DNA of 64,000 bases from Rhopalosiphum padi (taxonomy: Eukaryota; Arthropoda; Insecta; Hemiptera; Aphididae), in contig NC_083597.1 of NCBI RefSeq assembly GCF_020882245.1, positions 92,234,152 to 92,298,151 on the forward strand, read 5' to 3'. The notes beneath the pieces are model-generated. The model saw only the letters and a list, made by a program, of their open reading frames with translations. It had not been told where the DNA came from and ran no database searches. Shown here piece by piece: positions 26,681 through 41,076 of the stretch. Both the position numbers and the translations under genes were made by a program. Position 1 is the stretch's first letter. The number at the start of each line of letters is the position of its first letter.

Positions 26681-29600
26681 ATTATGTTAATACTATAACA
26701 CTATCTGTAATCAAATCTATGTTATGTAAATATCATTTCAGGTCTCGAATAAAAACAATTACATTGCAATTGATTTGGATTGATATTATTATTAATTTAA
26801 TATATAGGTAAAGTCCTACACATTTTATGTATTCAAAAAATGTATTTGTAGTCTGTGGTGTTTAAAACAAGATCAATAGATTTGTAAGATTGACATTCAA
26901 TATTTCCTTTTTCCGGTTCATTATGGTATTTGACATATTTTAAATCTAGCAGTTCTAATAATGGCCAAGAATTATGACTTATTAGTTTTAAATTTGTCAA
27001 CTCCGTTGGCCAGTGAAAATATACATTTAAATTGACATTTTGTCGGGAAATAAACTGAATAAAATATGTAAAAAACTTTATTTTGAACCTATTATATACC
27101 TAGTTATTTATTCGCGAGAAAAGTAAAAAGTTAATAACCAGAACTATATTTGAATAATATAGAATGTTTATTGTTTATGATTATGATGATGAAAGTGAGA
27201 ATGATAATGTTCATAAAAAGATATTATTCAATTTCAATATAAAATGGTTAGGTACTTGATATCTGCAAATGTTGGCCATTTATGAAATAACAAGATCCGA
27301 CTAGGTACAACTCACAATATGAATGCTTTTATTATTACGTTTATATACAAATTCTTGTCACGAAACCGACTATTCGAGAGTAATTTTTGTAATTTATTTA
27401 AAAAATAAAAACATACGCATAATAATATATACTCGTCTATAAAAAATGTCCAGTCATAAAACTTTTTATCATTATCATATTATAGATGTTTTATATTCCC
27501 CAATGTTATTTACCGGGAACGGAAGCGGTAGTTCCTCATTATTGAACTGCGAAATTTGACGTTTTTCACGTGCAACTGGGGAATAAATCATATCTAACCA
27601 TGACTAAAAAAAGGGAGATTGCTTCCATTTTGTTTTTATTATAATTTACATTCGTTTTTGAAATATTGTTGTATAATAAAGTAATATCTGTCAATACAAC
27701 ACATATTATCATTACGTATTATTGTGTGTTTTTATCAGTTATATAATACCTACTAATATAAACAAATATGTTCAAGCAGTGTTCACATATTATTATTATT
27801 ATTATAAAAATAACAAATTTTAATTAAGACCTCGTTGAATTTTTTTAAAGTAATATATACTTGTAGTTTATACTTTTTAAAAGAAAATGTTGATTTAAAA
27901 GAATCGGATTTGGTGAATTGCGTCCAATTTTCTTAAAACTATGTGAAATCCGTATTTTATACAACGAACAAATTCCTGTTTGCCTCGAATGCGATGTGTT
28001 TTGTATTGGTTTGTGAAACGTATTGTTATTCTATTATATGTTTGTGATATATTTTCGAAGGTGTTTTTGTACAAAATTGTTTTTAAGATCATCTTAGAAA
28101 AACTTTGAACTGTAACAATGGTAGAAGCTTTTTTCTCACTTATTGGCGCGTGAGTTACTAACTTCTTTTACGATCATGCACATAAACTATAGTCCAAACA
28201 CTCCAAACACCACTTACTACTAGGTACACGACGTGTCCTTTTGATTTGAGGGGTGAATGGTATATTAAGGGAAACGTAATATAAAATAAATGCTTAAATT
28301 GGATTGTCAAACGTTAGAAAAAAAAAAATAAAGAAATAATAAAAGTAGTTACAAGACAAAAATAATCGTTTTGCCGGTTACAGTTGTATAATAGGTAACG
28401 GTTGACTACGATGTCAACAATATTCTTCTTTTGCCGAGTGAGCGGATAAAACTGTTTTCAGACGCTTTTGTCAATAGTGTCATCGGCGGCCGCTATATGG
28501 GCTGAGTAAAATGTTTACAACGCAATATTATAAAGCAAATTCTGCGTTTGACATTCAATATTTTGGTTTACGTTACCCACGAAGGCACTTGAAAAAATAA
28601 CTGGATTTATAAAAATAATATATTATCATGAGATAATTAGATACTATTTCTGTTAATGAAATATTAATTTGAAGGTATTTTCGAATAACAGCTTATTTAA
28701 ATTATGTCAACTCGGTGGACTTTAGAGTTTATGTTGATTTTAGTATTTGAGATACAATTTATTTTTGATATTAAATATTATGCTTATATCCATGACATCT
28801 GTAAGTTAAAATTATAATTGTGAATATATAAGTTTGGGAATATATTATTATATTATTTTTAAATTAATTTTTTTATGAATAATACATTTTTATTTTATGG
28901 TTGTATATGTGGTGAATTTAAATCATCTGACCACGCCTAGTTAAATAATATGCAAATCATAAAATAAAATATTCTATAAACAAACAAAACCAAACAATAC
29001 ATTGATAAAGTAGGTACCTATAACGACATATAATTCTGAATATGATATAGTATAGTGTTATTTATAAGGAATATCTATGTCACATATTTTATAAGCAAAG
29101 CAGTAGTAACGTTTTGCGATGCATACAAACAGAATAAAATTATTAGTTTCATATTCATCATGAGTAATATAAATACTCTTAATTTGAAAAAAAAATTAAA
29201 TAAGTCCAATCCAGCCACTAATAAGGAATAATTAATTTATTTATTCACCATTTTTTTTATTTGAAAACATATTGTACTTACGTTTAAAAAATAATCATAT
29301 GTAGGTAACTTTTAGTTTATGAACATATAAATTATAATTTAATTTTAAAACTTTATTGATGCGTGGTACAATATGCGGTTGTAAAAATGAAATATCATTA
29401 TATACAATGTGTATATAAATTATACGCGTATTTTATTATTTCTTCATTATAAGAATATAATATTAGAGGTTATTACTTTCGTTTTATGAAGTCAAACATT
29501 TTTATAGTGAATAATTAAGGTACATATTATTTTATTTACTATTAAAAATTATTTTCTTGGAATTCTTTACTCTCTTTTACATCTCAGTTTAATATAATAA

Positions 29601-32442
29601 TATCGTTATATGTTGAATTTCTGTAATTTGATTACATATAACACGATTCATACAGAACACATATTTATTTCAAAGTATAATAAAATATAACAAAATAAAA
29701 TAAATGTTTTTTTAAATTAATATATACTTTTAGTTTATGCCTTTATGGTTACATTTAAACAGCAGATTTTTTTTTTTTAAACGCATTATGAAATTGTAAT
29801 ACAATATATAGTACCTGTAGGCTGTAATGTAAAATATTATTTAATACAAATTATAGAAACGTAACAAACAATAATATAATCATGCTTAATATTATGCTAA
29901 ATAAAGAAAAATATTCTTTGATAGTATTAAACAATGATCGAGTACTCTTAGTATTTTCCAATAATTAGTTTATGTTTTAATCGACACATCTGATTTGAGT
30001 TTAGTGTACAATGAGTGCTTCATAAGAGTTCTTTTCAAAAAGTTTAATATAATGTTATCTGAAAAGTTTTTCATCATAGTGCAGTGGTGTATTATTAGTT
30101 AAATGAAAAATTTAACTAGAGTATTATTTTTTGCTGCCTGTAAGTAGAACTCGCAAACTAGTTAACATTTTAATTTTACAATAAACTTAGTAGAATAAAT
30201 TATTTTGAGTTTCCATCATCGGATACAAAGTTTGTTCTAAGTAAATGTTATAAAGTTAAAATTGATCTAAAAATTAGGTTACCTACTTAATAAAATAATT
30301 GATTTAATAACTAACTTACAATAATATTAAAGTAAACAGTTTCGTATTATATACAGTTTGAATAATTAATTATGTGCAAATATTGTGAAATCAATACATA
30401 CATTATATAAATATTTGATAAATGTATACAGCTAGTTTATCATCGTAACAGTGTTGTATATTATTATTTTATTAATCTTATAACTATCGAAAATATAATA
30501 ATATTTATAATAAATTAATGATATATAATTTATTTACCTGATAAAAGCTTACGAGTAATTCAGATAACTATGAATGTTTTAGCTAATAAATATATGACAA
30601 AAGTTAAACTTGGAATTCAGATAAAGCGAGTGAGCTAAGCCTATAATTTATTATTAGTTTTCACTAGATACTTGTGTTAAAAAATGCATAACCTGTTTAA
30701 AAAAAAAAATATCTGGGGAGTTTCCGGCATAATTCACGGCTAAAGTATACTTGTATTTTTTTTTAAATTTTCTTTGACACGTAGTTGGTTGGTACTGTTA
30801 GTAATTTGGTAATTTACAATCCAAGTAATTAATATTTGACTTGGAAACTCTAGGTGAATAATTAATTTCTATAAAATAAATTAAACTTTTGTATTAATTT
30901 TATCATTAATTTAAATTTTCCATGCACGAATTTAGCAACAATATTGGTATAAAATATTTAAACCGTTTATTTAATGGTGATATAATGGCTTGAAATTAAC
31001 TGAAACTTACTTTCTTACCGTTAATCTAAGTTATTTTATTTACCAATACAAAATACATATTCGTAAATCAAATTAAATAATATACATCCAAGTCTCCTAC
31101 TGAGTGAGTTTTTTAATATAAATCGTTCTTAAATATAATTTTTAGTTTTGTTTTGAATTGCTGTATTTATTGTTTTGAAATGTTGATATTGATTGATGGA
31201 ATTAAATAGTTTTTAATATTACAAAATCAATAGAATATTTGAATTGAGTAGCAAAATACGCAATACTGCCGATTCAAGATAATTAGCTACCTACTTGTAT
31301 TGTTTTTGAATTTATTAAATTAGAAAATTATTCCTCAATGAAAAAATCTGAAGATTTGAAATGTATGTAAATAAATGTTGAGTTATTATAAGTTATTTAT
31401 AAGTTTTTAAGTTTTTATAAGTTTTTTTGATAGAGGTGGAAGTTGTAATTAAAGCTTTAGTCCCAGAGCGTAAAAAGTATAAATATTAAATACTACATCT
31501 TGGAAGAACAGACTCTAAATCCAATATTAATTGAATGATATATTGAATATTATAATATAATGTTTTTCACACATATTAATTCCAATCATATTTATGAATA
31601 ATAAATATGTCAAATTTGAATTTACGGTCACAGGTTATACTAAAATACTAACATTTTATATACATATATTAAATAAACGTATTAGTAAACAAAACTTAAT
31701 ACAAGAAAATAATAATTAATGTAATACCTATGTGAATAGCATAATGAAACGATAGAAAAAAATTATTTAACGGACAGAATATTTAGGTAACAATGTTATT
31801 TAGTTGTTTAAATAACAGGTTATCAATGATTATGAAATACTAATTATTATTAACGTTAATTAAATGCACACAAATAATTCGATTATTCGAGTGACTAAAA
31901 ATTAATTTTTAAACTTAATTGAAAAATAGGTAACTAATATATTATAAATAACAATATAATACATAAAAAAAACTGAACATTTTCTATTATAAATCACCAT
32001 ACATACAAGACAATGCTGGATCTAAATCTAGTAATAATCCTATAACTACGGTCTTTAAAGTTATTGGGTATTTCAAATCTTAATCAAAAGCTTGTGTCAC
32101 AATGAACTGTAATATCAATGCATCATGATTACCATTGTATGAAGATTTATGTGAACATTCTACTAATTTTTTTCTGTAAAACTTTATTTTATTTTTAATA
32201 AATGTTGGTTATATAATATTAATTTTGAATTATTACCCATATACTAATAATTAATACAATAATAAAATATCTTTAAAACGATATGTATTTTTTTTTTAAA
32301 TTAAAATTTTGATTATATTCTAATACTCGTATAAACTTTAGACGATATGCAACAATGTTACAAGGAACAATCCTATAGAAGTATTGTAAAATATATGTAC
32401 ATAGTGTAAGACTTAATAAGTCAATAGTTGTATATCAATTTA
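26681..32442. other. Gene desert, very AT-rich
   Basis: No exon, RNA gene or recognised repeat. A slightly CG-richer point near 28440-28520 contains a NotI-like GCGGCCGC but no gene signal. Confidence 0.55.
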
Positions 32443-32451
32443 TAGTTTAAT

Positions 32452-32487
<36 letters not shown>

Positions 32488-32542
32488 TTAGAACTTTCAG
32501 CTACAGCTATTATAGTTCGACAATTACAGTAGTTTAATAGTT
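32443..32542 (-). mobile_element. Severely 5'-truncated LINE/retroposon insertion with 13-bp target duplication
   Basis: TAGTTTAATAGTT occurs at 32443-32455 and again, exactly, at 32530-32542. Between the copies lie about 30 T's followed by 44 other bases. Read on the minus strand this is a short unique 3' end, ending GAAAGTTCTAAAT, plus a poly(A) tail, flanked by a direct duplication. That is the signature of target-primed reverse transcription. The minus-strand word TGTAATTGTCGAAC recurs at 60533-60546, so both come from the same LINE family tail. Confidence 0.75.
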
Positions 32543-35500
32543 ATTTTTGCATATTTTTAATAAGAACAGCTTATGTGGGATTTTACGATTTTTGACTAAG
32601 CTTAAATATTTTTATCAGAATTTCAATCTAAAAGTCATAAAATCGTAATTACACTATACAATTATTACACATAATTTTTAAAAAAGAAAGTTTTTGACTA
32701 AGTATAATGTATATTCATTATTCACATAACTTTATATTTTTATCGAATGGAATTTAAATGCTTATTCGGTTTTTTTATCGTATTTTAATTATATGCAAAA
32801 TCAATTTCTGAATATGTTGAAGTTTGATATATCGAATACTCTCATCTAACTGTTTATTATTTAAGTATTTTAAATTTTTATGAACGGTGAATAAACAATT
32901 TGACGCGTATTTCTATTGTCACTCATATCTATATAATATATTTTAAGAGTTTATGAATAATAAACAAGTGGATCGATATTGAATACATTTTAAGTAAAAT
33001 ATTTAAAAAAAAAATATGTGTATGATATATTTAGCAATGATAATTAAACATTTAATACAAAAATGTAGGGTTTTAATATTATCTTAACTTATACAAAAAC
33101 CAAACAAAATAAATAAAAAACTCACAGGAAAAGTGAGTTTTAACATGATAATAATTACACTGTTTAAATAAATAATAATGTTTATAGCATATATTGTTTT
33201 TGAAGAACAGATTTGCATTTCACCGTTCAGTGAATCAAAAGTTTAACATTTAATTGGAAGTGAAAAAAATACAACTTATTGAGTATTTGAGAGGAATATT
33301 AATTGTTTTCATACGAGAAACTGTATAAGTAAAATGTATATCGACAAAACAAACGGCTAACTCAAATATTTTTTCGTATCCCAAAACATTGTTAAACAAT
33401 GTGTTACTTCTATAATTAATATTACCTATCAAAAATAAAATCTGATAAACACGAAGACAAAAGAAAATCATTAACATAATCTGAAACTCATTTTGTTTGT
33501 TCAATGAACGTTTGTTGGTTCCAATTCAAAAACACAATGTTATTTATGTTTACTAGCTGCGCAACTTGCCCAACCGTCAGATTCCCAAGTGGTATAAGTT
33601 GAATATAGACAATTAAAATCTTGCAAATATCATGTACTGCAATGTTTCTTAGTAATTTTGAACACAAAGGAAGATATTTTCATTGTGGTATACAACTGAA
33701 ATTAGTTTTTATTTTGTTCAAGTATAACATGGACTACAGACTACAGTTAATAATAATAATAATATGTAAAATATGTTTGGATTTTATTCATTTTCAGGAT
33801 TTTTTATTTTCGTTAACACTAACAGTGAGTGATTTACAACGGAATCGAACAAACTTTCTCATAAATTGGTCAGTAGGATTTAAATATTTTGGCAATACTC
33901 AAAAAGATTTACTGTACTATTGAAAAGGAAAGTGGTGTTACAGAAACCTCTAATAACGACCTCCTGTAATAAATAATTATTCAATTATTTTCTCTTTTCA
34001 CAAGACGAGGATAAGCCATTCAATGTTTTTTTAACCCCCTCCCCACCCTTTCCAACACAGAAAAAGAATAAAAATAAAATAAACAAATAGAAAAATATAT
34101 ATGCATATAAATTCAGGAGGGTCATAAATTAGCCAGATAAAGTAGAAAGAGAACAACACAAAAAAAATTCGCAAGAGCCACAAAGCCACCCGTTAAAAAG
34201 GACTTCAAAACCTCTAAATAACAAGTAGCAAACCCTTAATTCTACTTACCAACAGCGACATTTATACGTTTTTGAGGCCCACGAGAAAAATATGGTTACT
34301 TATCACGGTTTTGGAACAATACCGAGACATATTTTCATAAAATATTATATCCAAATTGTAAAAATAAAACAAGAGTGCGGACTAATATTACCGTAATAAT
34401 AATAATAATATATTATTATGTTTACTAAGCACCAAAATTATCCACCCAAACGTTAAACGTAAAATGCGTTTAACATTTATGTTGTTGTAAAAAAAAACTC
34501 AGGTTGATTAAAAAACGCATCTAAATAAATATTTATATAAATTTTATTCATTCGATGTAAATATTGTAATGATAAAGCCATAATAATATCATTCCACATA
34601 AAAATGTACACTGTACATACGTAACGTTAATTTAATAGCAATCGTTATTTTTGTTTAATTTAATACTGAATTAGGGTATAAGTATAACGGTAATATAAAT
34701 TACTCGTATATTCGTATACACATTGTACACTTTGCAAAATAAAATCATTTTATTATGATATTTTGTTTAAAAAAAAAAATAATAATAATAAATAACCTGT
34801 CGTAATGCACTTAATTTGATAAATCTATTCAGGTTTGTAAAATGAAACATGGACGATCAAAAATCATTCTAATTAACAATAATTATCGTAGTTATAGTCG
34901 AGTTCTTTACTATCGGTATTTATCTATAAGTAATTGGCGGTGAGTGATAATGATGATATCATGTGGGAATCTGGAACATACAATTTACAAGTACAAAACG
35001 ATCGTATGATTCATTTTAATATTACCTTAATATTTTACTTCACAATATTCGTACGCATCAATTGTCAACAACATCGCACTAGCAATCGTTGTGATCTGTT
35101 TATTATCTGCGTGCATAGAGTATGTGTGTAAACTATTATAAACACTTTACACGAATGGCGAATGACGCATAACCCAGGTTATCCATTCAACTCGGTAGAA
35201 TGAAAAACGTTATTAATTTTAACTGTCGCGACCGATTTTTGTATACTCACTGTCAAATGTTCAAACCTCCCCTCGGTAAATTCGGTCGGCTCTCAGCCAG
35301 AAACGTCTTGTGTTTGTCGCGCTTAATGAGTTTAATATGCTGTGTTTACACCTATTTCTCCGTCAAGTTTACGGACCCTTCACGTGTGTATACAAAACCG
35401 TACGCTCAATATTAGATTATTTGCTTTCAACCCTCTACCACATATTTACCTCTGCTTGTGACTCGCAAATGGTATAGATGTATACGCGTATTTACGTCGT

Positions 35501-38500
35501 TGGAGCAATATTATTGAATAGACGTCATCTCAACAATATCGGTTTGAGGAACGACTTCGTCATCGTCACGTCGGCGATTGATTTTAGGATGGGAACCGAA
35601 ATACTCACTAAATAACATTAATCTATACCGCGTAAGTACTATACACTATAGGATTTCATGACAAATGCAGTTTTAATTGTTCAGCGCTTCTGAAAAGTCC
35701 TATTAAAAATATATTTCAATATTATACCGTCATAATATGATATAATATAATATGTATCTATAGGATTTTTACAGTCGATTATTAACGTTAGTTTGAATGT
35801 ATTACGCACTTTGTTACTGTCACATGTTGTTCGACATTATTATGTTTACTTTTTCGCCTATAAACATCGACTATAATAACGGGTTTTTTCACCGTCATTT
35901 ATAGATCGTAATTACCCGATGCTTGTGTGGCAGAGTATCTAGATGAGTGCATATAATGCACTTGTAAATAGTATTCTTGCTTAAAAAAAAACAAATACTC
36001 TGACCGTTATGGCGGCGGGACGTCATAAAAATGTCAAACGAACGGGTCAAAATCGAGTGTTTTATAATTACGGTGGCCGGTAGCTATTTTGTACGAGAAA
36101 ATGTTTGTTTGACGAGGGGTGAAAAATAAGGCTAGTATAGGGTCAAAGGGGAGATATTCCTTTTCCTACAAGAAAAAAAATATTAAATAAAATGTTCAGT
36201 AGGCCGATGAAACTGTTTACACGTGAACTAGAATAACGTGGTTATTTTTCGAATAAGAGCGTTATCGTGTAGAATAATGAAAGTTTATAACGTTATGACC
36301 CTAGGCATATCCAATGTTGGTGGAGGGAGTAGGATTTTTCCTGGTTTCCTTGTTGTACCGAACGTTGTTTTTCTCTCTACACGTTCGCAAAAAGCCGACT
36401 GGGTAATTAAATTACCACCAAAAATCCCGCAGTCATTATCTTTAATTTTGCTTGATATGCGGCCAAAGAGAAAATGGTTTCATCCGTTACCCCTCTGGCA
36501 TAATACTCATATATATATAATATACACGTTTTATTTTTTACCACCAGTAACTAAAATAAATAAAAAAAAATGAAACAAAATGAGAAAAAGGGGAAAAAGG
36601 TGAAACGAAAATGAAAAAAGAAACTGTATAATCCAATGGTGTGCAAAATACCGTGCATAACGCGTTGGCAATTCATCAGACTAATCAGCGCTTATTTAAA
36701 TGCAAACGGCAATGATTTCTGCACGTCGAACAATAGATGTTATTCGAGCAATTAAAATCGCTATGGGGACGTGGCGAGAATCATTTTAAATGTTTAATTA
36801 CTGCTAACGAACTCGGACGTTCAGAAAGACTCAGTTGTTGCACCTTTGCACTGGGACTGTAGTGTTTATTAACGATATCATTGTTGATGAACTTGCATTA
36901 ATATTATTTTAACGCCTATATTTAGTAACTTAAGCTAAAAACGAATTTTTCATTTTCAAGAAGCACTCCATTTCCTTAACACCTATGGCAATATGTATTA
37001 CCTATTAAAATGCATCTGTGTAATGTGTTTATACAGTTAATGAATATGAAATAATTCATGAGGCTTAAAATAATATTTTTCATATTACGAGGTGCTTCAT
37101 CAAGCATGATTCTATATTTTTCTTTAATAATGAATTTATTGAAATCCAATTTTCGAATTTTTAAATACGCTTAAAGAGTAAAGACCATATTTTAAAAGTT
37201 CTTGAGATTTTTTAATACTATTTAGGATATATAAAATTCCGTGGTTTAAATGCGAATCACCTTTTTTACTATAATGTATCTAGTGAATAACTTTTCTGTA
37301 AATTTCACTGTATTAAAATTAAAATTTTAATGTGTTGTTTCTCAGTTTTTGAAATGTTTTTACTAAATATTAGAATAGTAATTAAAGTAATTTTATAAAA
37401 ATATTAATTAGATGTAGCATTGGATCTAATATTTACTTGGATCATTTTTACATATTATAAATTTTGATAGATTAATATTAATTATTAAAGTTTTGAAATC
37501 ACTATATTGTCTTCTAAACCTATTATTATAATATGGATCTATTATTTTTAGTATACAAAGTTGAATAACTCACAATTTACTCGTTAAAATTTTAATTTTG
37601 TAGTACACAAATCTCAAAAATCAAATGTTGAACAAATGCATTACTGAAGAAAATAGGAGTGAGTGTATTTTGTAAATGAACTTATATATAATTTGATATA
37701 TTATCTACATTGGAGATGTTTAGTACGAAGTTAGTTAAATGTATTTATATTTAAATGTTTTTATATACAAACTATATAATATAATTTAAATTTCCACTGG
37801 AAGGACAATTTAAACATAGTACAATACGCTATAAAATAATTTTATTAATATATGATACATATTTTTAACTTTGCATTAAATGTATATATTTGATATCGAT
37901 ATTATTAAAATATTCAGTAAAATTCTAATAGGTTTATAATATAATAAATATAATATGTACGATTTAATATTTATGGATATATGTTTTATAAGGTATATAA
38001 GAAATTTAGTTGTACAATAGTATATTTGACTTAGTTACAACATTTTGCACTTCTCAGAAATAATAATACAGAATATGAAACAAAAGTCAGATAAAAATAA
38101 AATGTTTTTTTGGTTGTTTTTATGTTACTCTAAGTTATAAATTTATAATATACAAGATAATATTATGGTCATAGTGGATAATGGCAACATTTTTAATTTG
38201 GATCAACTAGATTTAAAATGTTTATTTCGATTAATAATTTATCATTCTAAATTAAAACGTAATAATCGTATTACCAAAAAAGTGAAAAGATTAATTATAA
38301 TTCACGGTGACATAAAGGCGAATAATGTCTTAAACATACTAAAATCACTTCTGATTAATAAATAAACGATAACATACATACCGTCAAAAGAAATTACATT
38401 AATATTTACTCACAGAGGAATGAAAAAAGAAACATAATATAGGTTTATTTTTTAAATATTAATACTTGATCAATTTTTTAATATATATTCAGGAATTTAA

Positions 38501-38659
38501 TGAACTAGAATATTTATTGCTAATAGTGATCATAAATAGTAACATTTTTATTTTTGATAATAACATAACACATAGTTATTTATTATATTAACTATAAAAA
38601 TCTTAAAATCAATACATTTTACTGATACCTAAAAATATAATAATTATTCTAAAATTGAA
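32543..38659. other. Gene desert with CpG-richer patch at 35.0-36.1 kb
   Basis: The open frames here (33621-33923, 35200-35415, 36238-36573) show no family resemblance. 34060-34230 is strikingly purine-rich on the plus strand. A minus donor-like CTGTTG|GTAAGTAG at about 34250 has no convincing exon before it. Confidence 0.45.
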
Positions 38660-39815
38660 GAAAATAAGGTGGTCATATTAAGTCTCTATAATGAATAAAT
38701 AAAATTAATTTGAATACAACGATATTATATCATTGTATAATACATAAAACGATTTTAAGTGGAAACAGTTTGTTAGCCTATATCACTAACCACATATTAT
38801 CATGAAGTATTTGTTGATATCGATGTATGAAAGAAATTTATTTTACTATCAGTGTTAAGGTGGGTTGATTCAATTTTTGCCGAAATTATTGAATTTGTTT
38901 TTCTTATTGTTTCATTATTTTAATATAAATAAATATAATTAATATTATTGTTGTTCATTTTTGAGTCAATACTATTTCCTTTTAAAACATTGTAAATAGG
39001 TTCATGGTATAAATAGGTAATATCTTTATTAACCTATATATAATATTTTGAAAATTCCATTGCGTAAAATAAAGTACATATTAATATATCTACGTATGAG
39101 TTAGAATAGCTCAGGAATAATGTTTTTAAGTATACAATAATAATGAAAATAGTTTATTTTTCTTTAAATATCTGATTTTATAAAAATTTGAACTAAATTT
39201 CTATCAAAAAATATTTGTTTTAAAATTGTATAAGATTTTTTATTTAAATTATTTAAGAGAAAAATTGTATTAAATTTTCAAACCATATCAGATTGAAGTT
39301 TGTATTAATAATTACTACGATATATTTGTAGTTAGTAAATTTTAATGATTTTGACAACTTGTAAAAATTAATATTTAACTAATACTTATTTTTTAATATT
39401 TTTTTCAAGATATTAAGAAAAAACTTATGTGGGATTTTATATTGAATTTTCTAGAATCTCAGCTCAATGAATAATTATTAATTAACATTTATTATAGAAA
39501 AAATATAAAGTGATTTTCAAATGCTTTTAAAAAAGTCTTGAGGATTTCTATTAATAACAACTTAGAAAAATCTTTCATTAAATTTTCAAGATTATTGTTA
39601 AAATTAAATTTTTTTATTAACAATTAAAAAAAAAAATTAAATATTTTACTGGAATTTTTTATTTTTTAACCCAAAGTACTACCTAGAACTATGTCGCTAC
39701 CAGAAACCATTTCCAGAGTTGAAAATCGAAGCATTTTTACTGCCCTAAAAGATGATGACAGACAAAAAAACACATCATTGAAAAATCAATACATTCATCG
39801 CTCCACTTTAAAAAG
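38660..39815 (+). repeat. Fourth copy of the CTGAACGGAG-type dispersed repeat
   Basis: It contains ATTATATCATTGTATAATAC, then ACGATTTTAAGTGGAAACAG (a decayed form of the GATTCTGAACGGAG word) and GGTTCATGGTATAAATAGG, which is shared with 12840-13742. Later come CAAAGTACTACCTAGAAC, GCTACCAGAAACCATTTCCA and ACACATCATTGAAAAATCAA at the end. No open frame. Confidence 0.5.
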
Positions 39816-40739
39816 TTAATTATTTTTGTTTGAAATATACATTTTTTTTTTGGTATGTGTGTCAATGCTATTTATACATTTATTTTTCTAGAATTCGTAA
39901 TTATAGATATTAAGTAAAGATAAAAATAAGGTTTTACACTGTATAATAATATCGCACGACTTCCTTATAATACGATTTTCAGTTATTTATTTTTTGTAAA
40001 ATCGGCTCAAAATGATAAGTATTTATGATCAACATTAACATTATAAGAAATCGAGAATAATAAGAAGAACCGTTTTTAAAATTTATAATTGATTTTGCTT
40101 GTTTTAAACACGATGTTATAACGATAAACCCACATATAGGTACATCTCAATTCACATTAGAGCAAAACGCCAGCCCCAACTACAATTACAGTCGGTTTCT
40201 ATAATGATTTGAAGATTTTGTGTTTACCATTTATATATTTTTTTGCAGCTGTGACTTCTAACTATCGAGACAAACTTAAGTATAGCCTTAGGTCATAAAA
40301 ATAATCACAGCAGAATATTATCTCCGGTTTATATTTTACTGGTTACCATGGTTGCAACACGTTTTCTGCGTGTTTCTTCAATGTCATATTTTAACCATAA
40401 TATCGCCACAATTCTCATCAGAACATTGGAATCTTCGATGTCATATTATAAGTGGTACTATGGATTCACTATTACGTTTACTATACCACGAAAACCCATA
40501 GCTCATAGCAACAATTCGACAGAATTTGCGGAAAATAGTCTTCACCTTCAGATCGCAGTTATTATTAATTCAGCGCAATATTTTCTATTCTGATGATTTT
40601 ACGGTAAATTCGTCGAAATTATGTTTTACATACAACACGCACAGTACGTCATATAATTAGAAAGGTATATAATATACATTATACACAAATACATTGAGAC
40701 ACACATGTCGTCAATATATTTTTGACAAAAAAAAACATC

Positions 40740-41076
40740 TTAAGCCCAGTGAAGAGATATAGAGCGATGGTGAGACGACGATAGCGAAATGTTATTTTAA
40801 TCGAACGTGTGCGGAAAATGATGGGAAGCACGCGCAGTGGGACGCAGATTGAGTTTTCGTGGGTGCGGATCGGTGACGGGTCGGGAAAAAATCGTGAGAC
40901 ACCCTGTCAGTGAAAGCAGCAGCATTGGGAAGATTGATTGCGTGAAAATTGTTACAAAAGGGATGTTACTATGTTGTTTCTATACTGTTGGCTTACGCGC
41001 ATGACACAGACACTATACTAGCAGCGGTGGCGGACGAGGAGTCAGGATCAGGAGCAGCGGCAGGAGCAGCACAAGA
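40740..41076 (+). other. Possible 5' non-coding exon with splice donor
   Basis: A sudden GC-rich stretch ends in AGCACAAGA|GTGAGTTCC, a strong donor at 41077. The three frames carry stops or lack an ATG that runs into the donor, so the exon would be 5' UTR. A TATA-like GGTATATAATATAC lies at 40665, upstream of the stretch. The downstream exon would lie at an unknown distance on the plus strand; I see none in the following DNA. Confidence 0.3.

Noticed and set aside
33621..33923. 100-residue plus-strand frame
   Set aside because: Composition is Ile/Leu/Phe/Lys as expected from AT-rich random sequence; no motif.
38165..38365. Open frame containing IIIHGDIKANNVLNI, like a kinase catalytic loop (HRDIKPxNxL)
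   Set aside because: Only this short match; no glycine loop, VAIK lysine or DFG motif nearby, and the rest is AT-driven low-complexity peptide.
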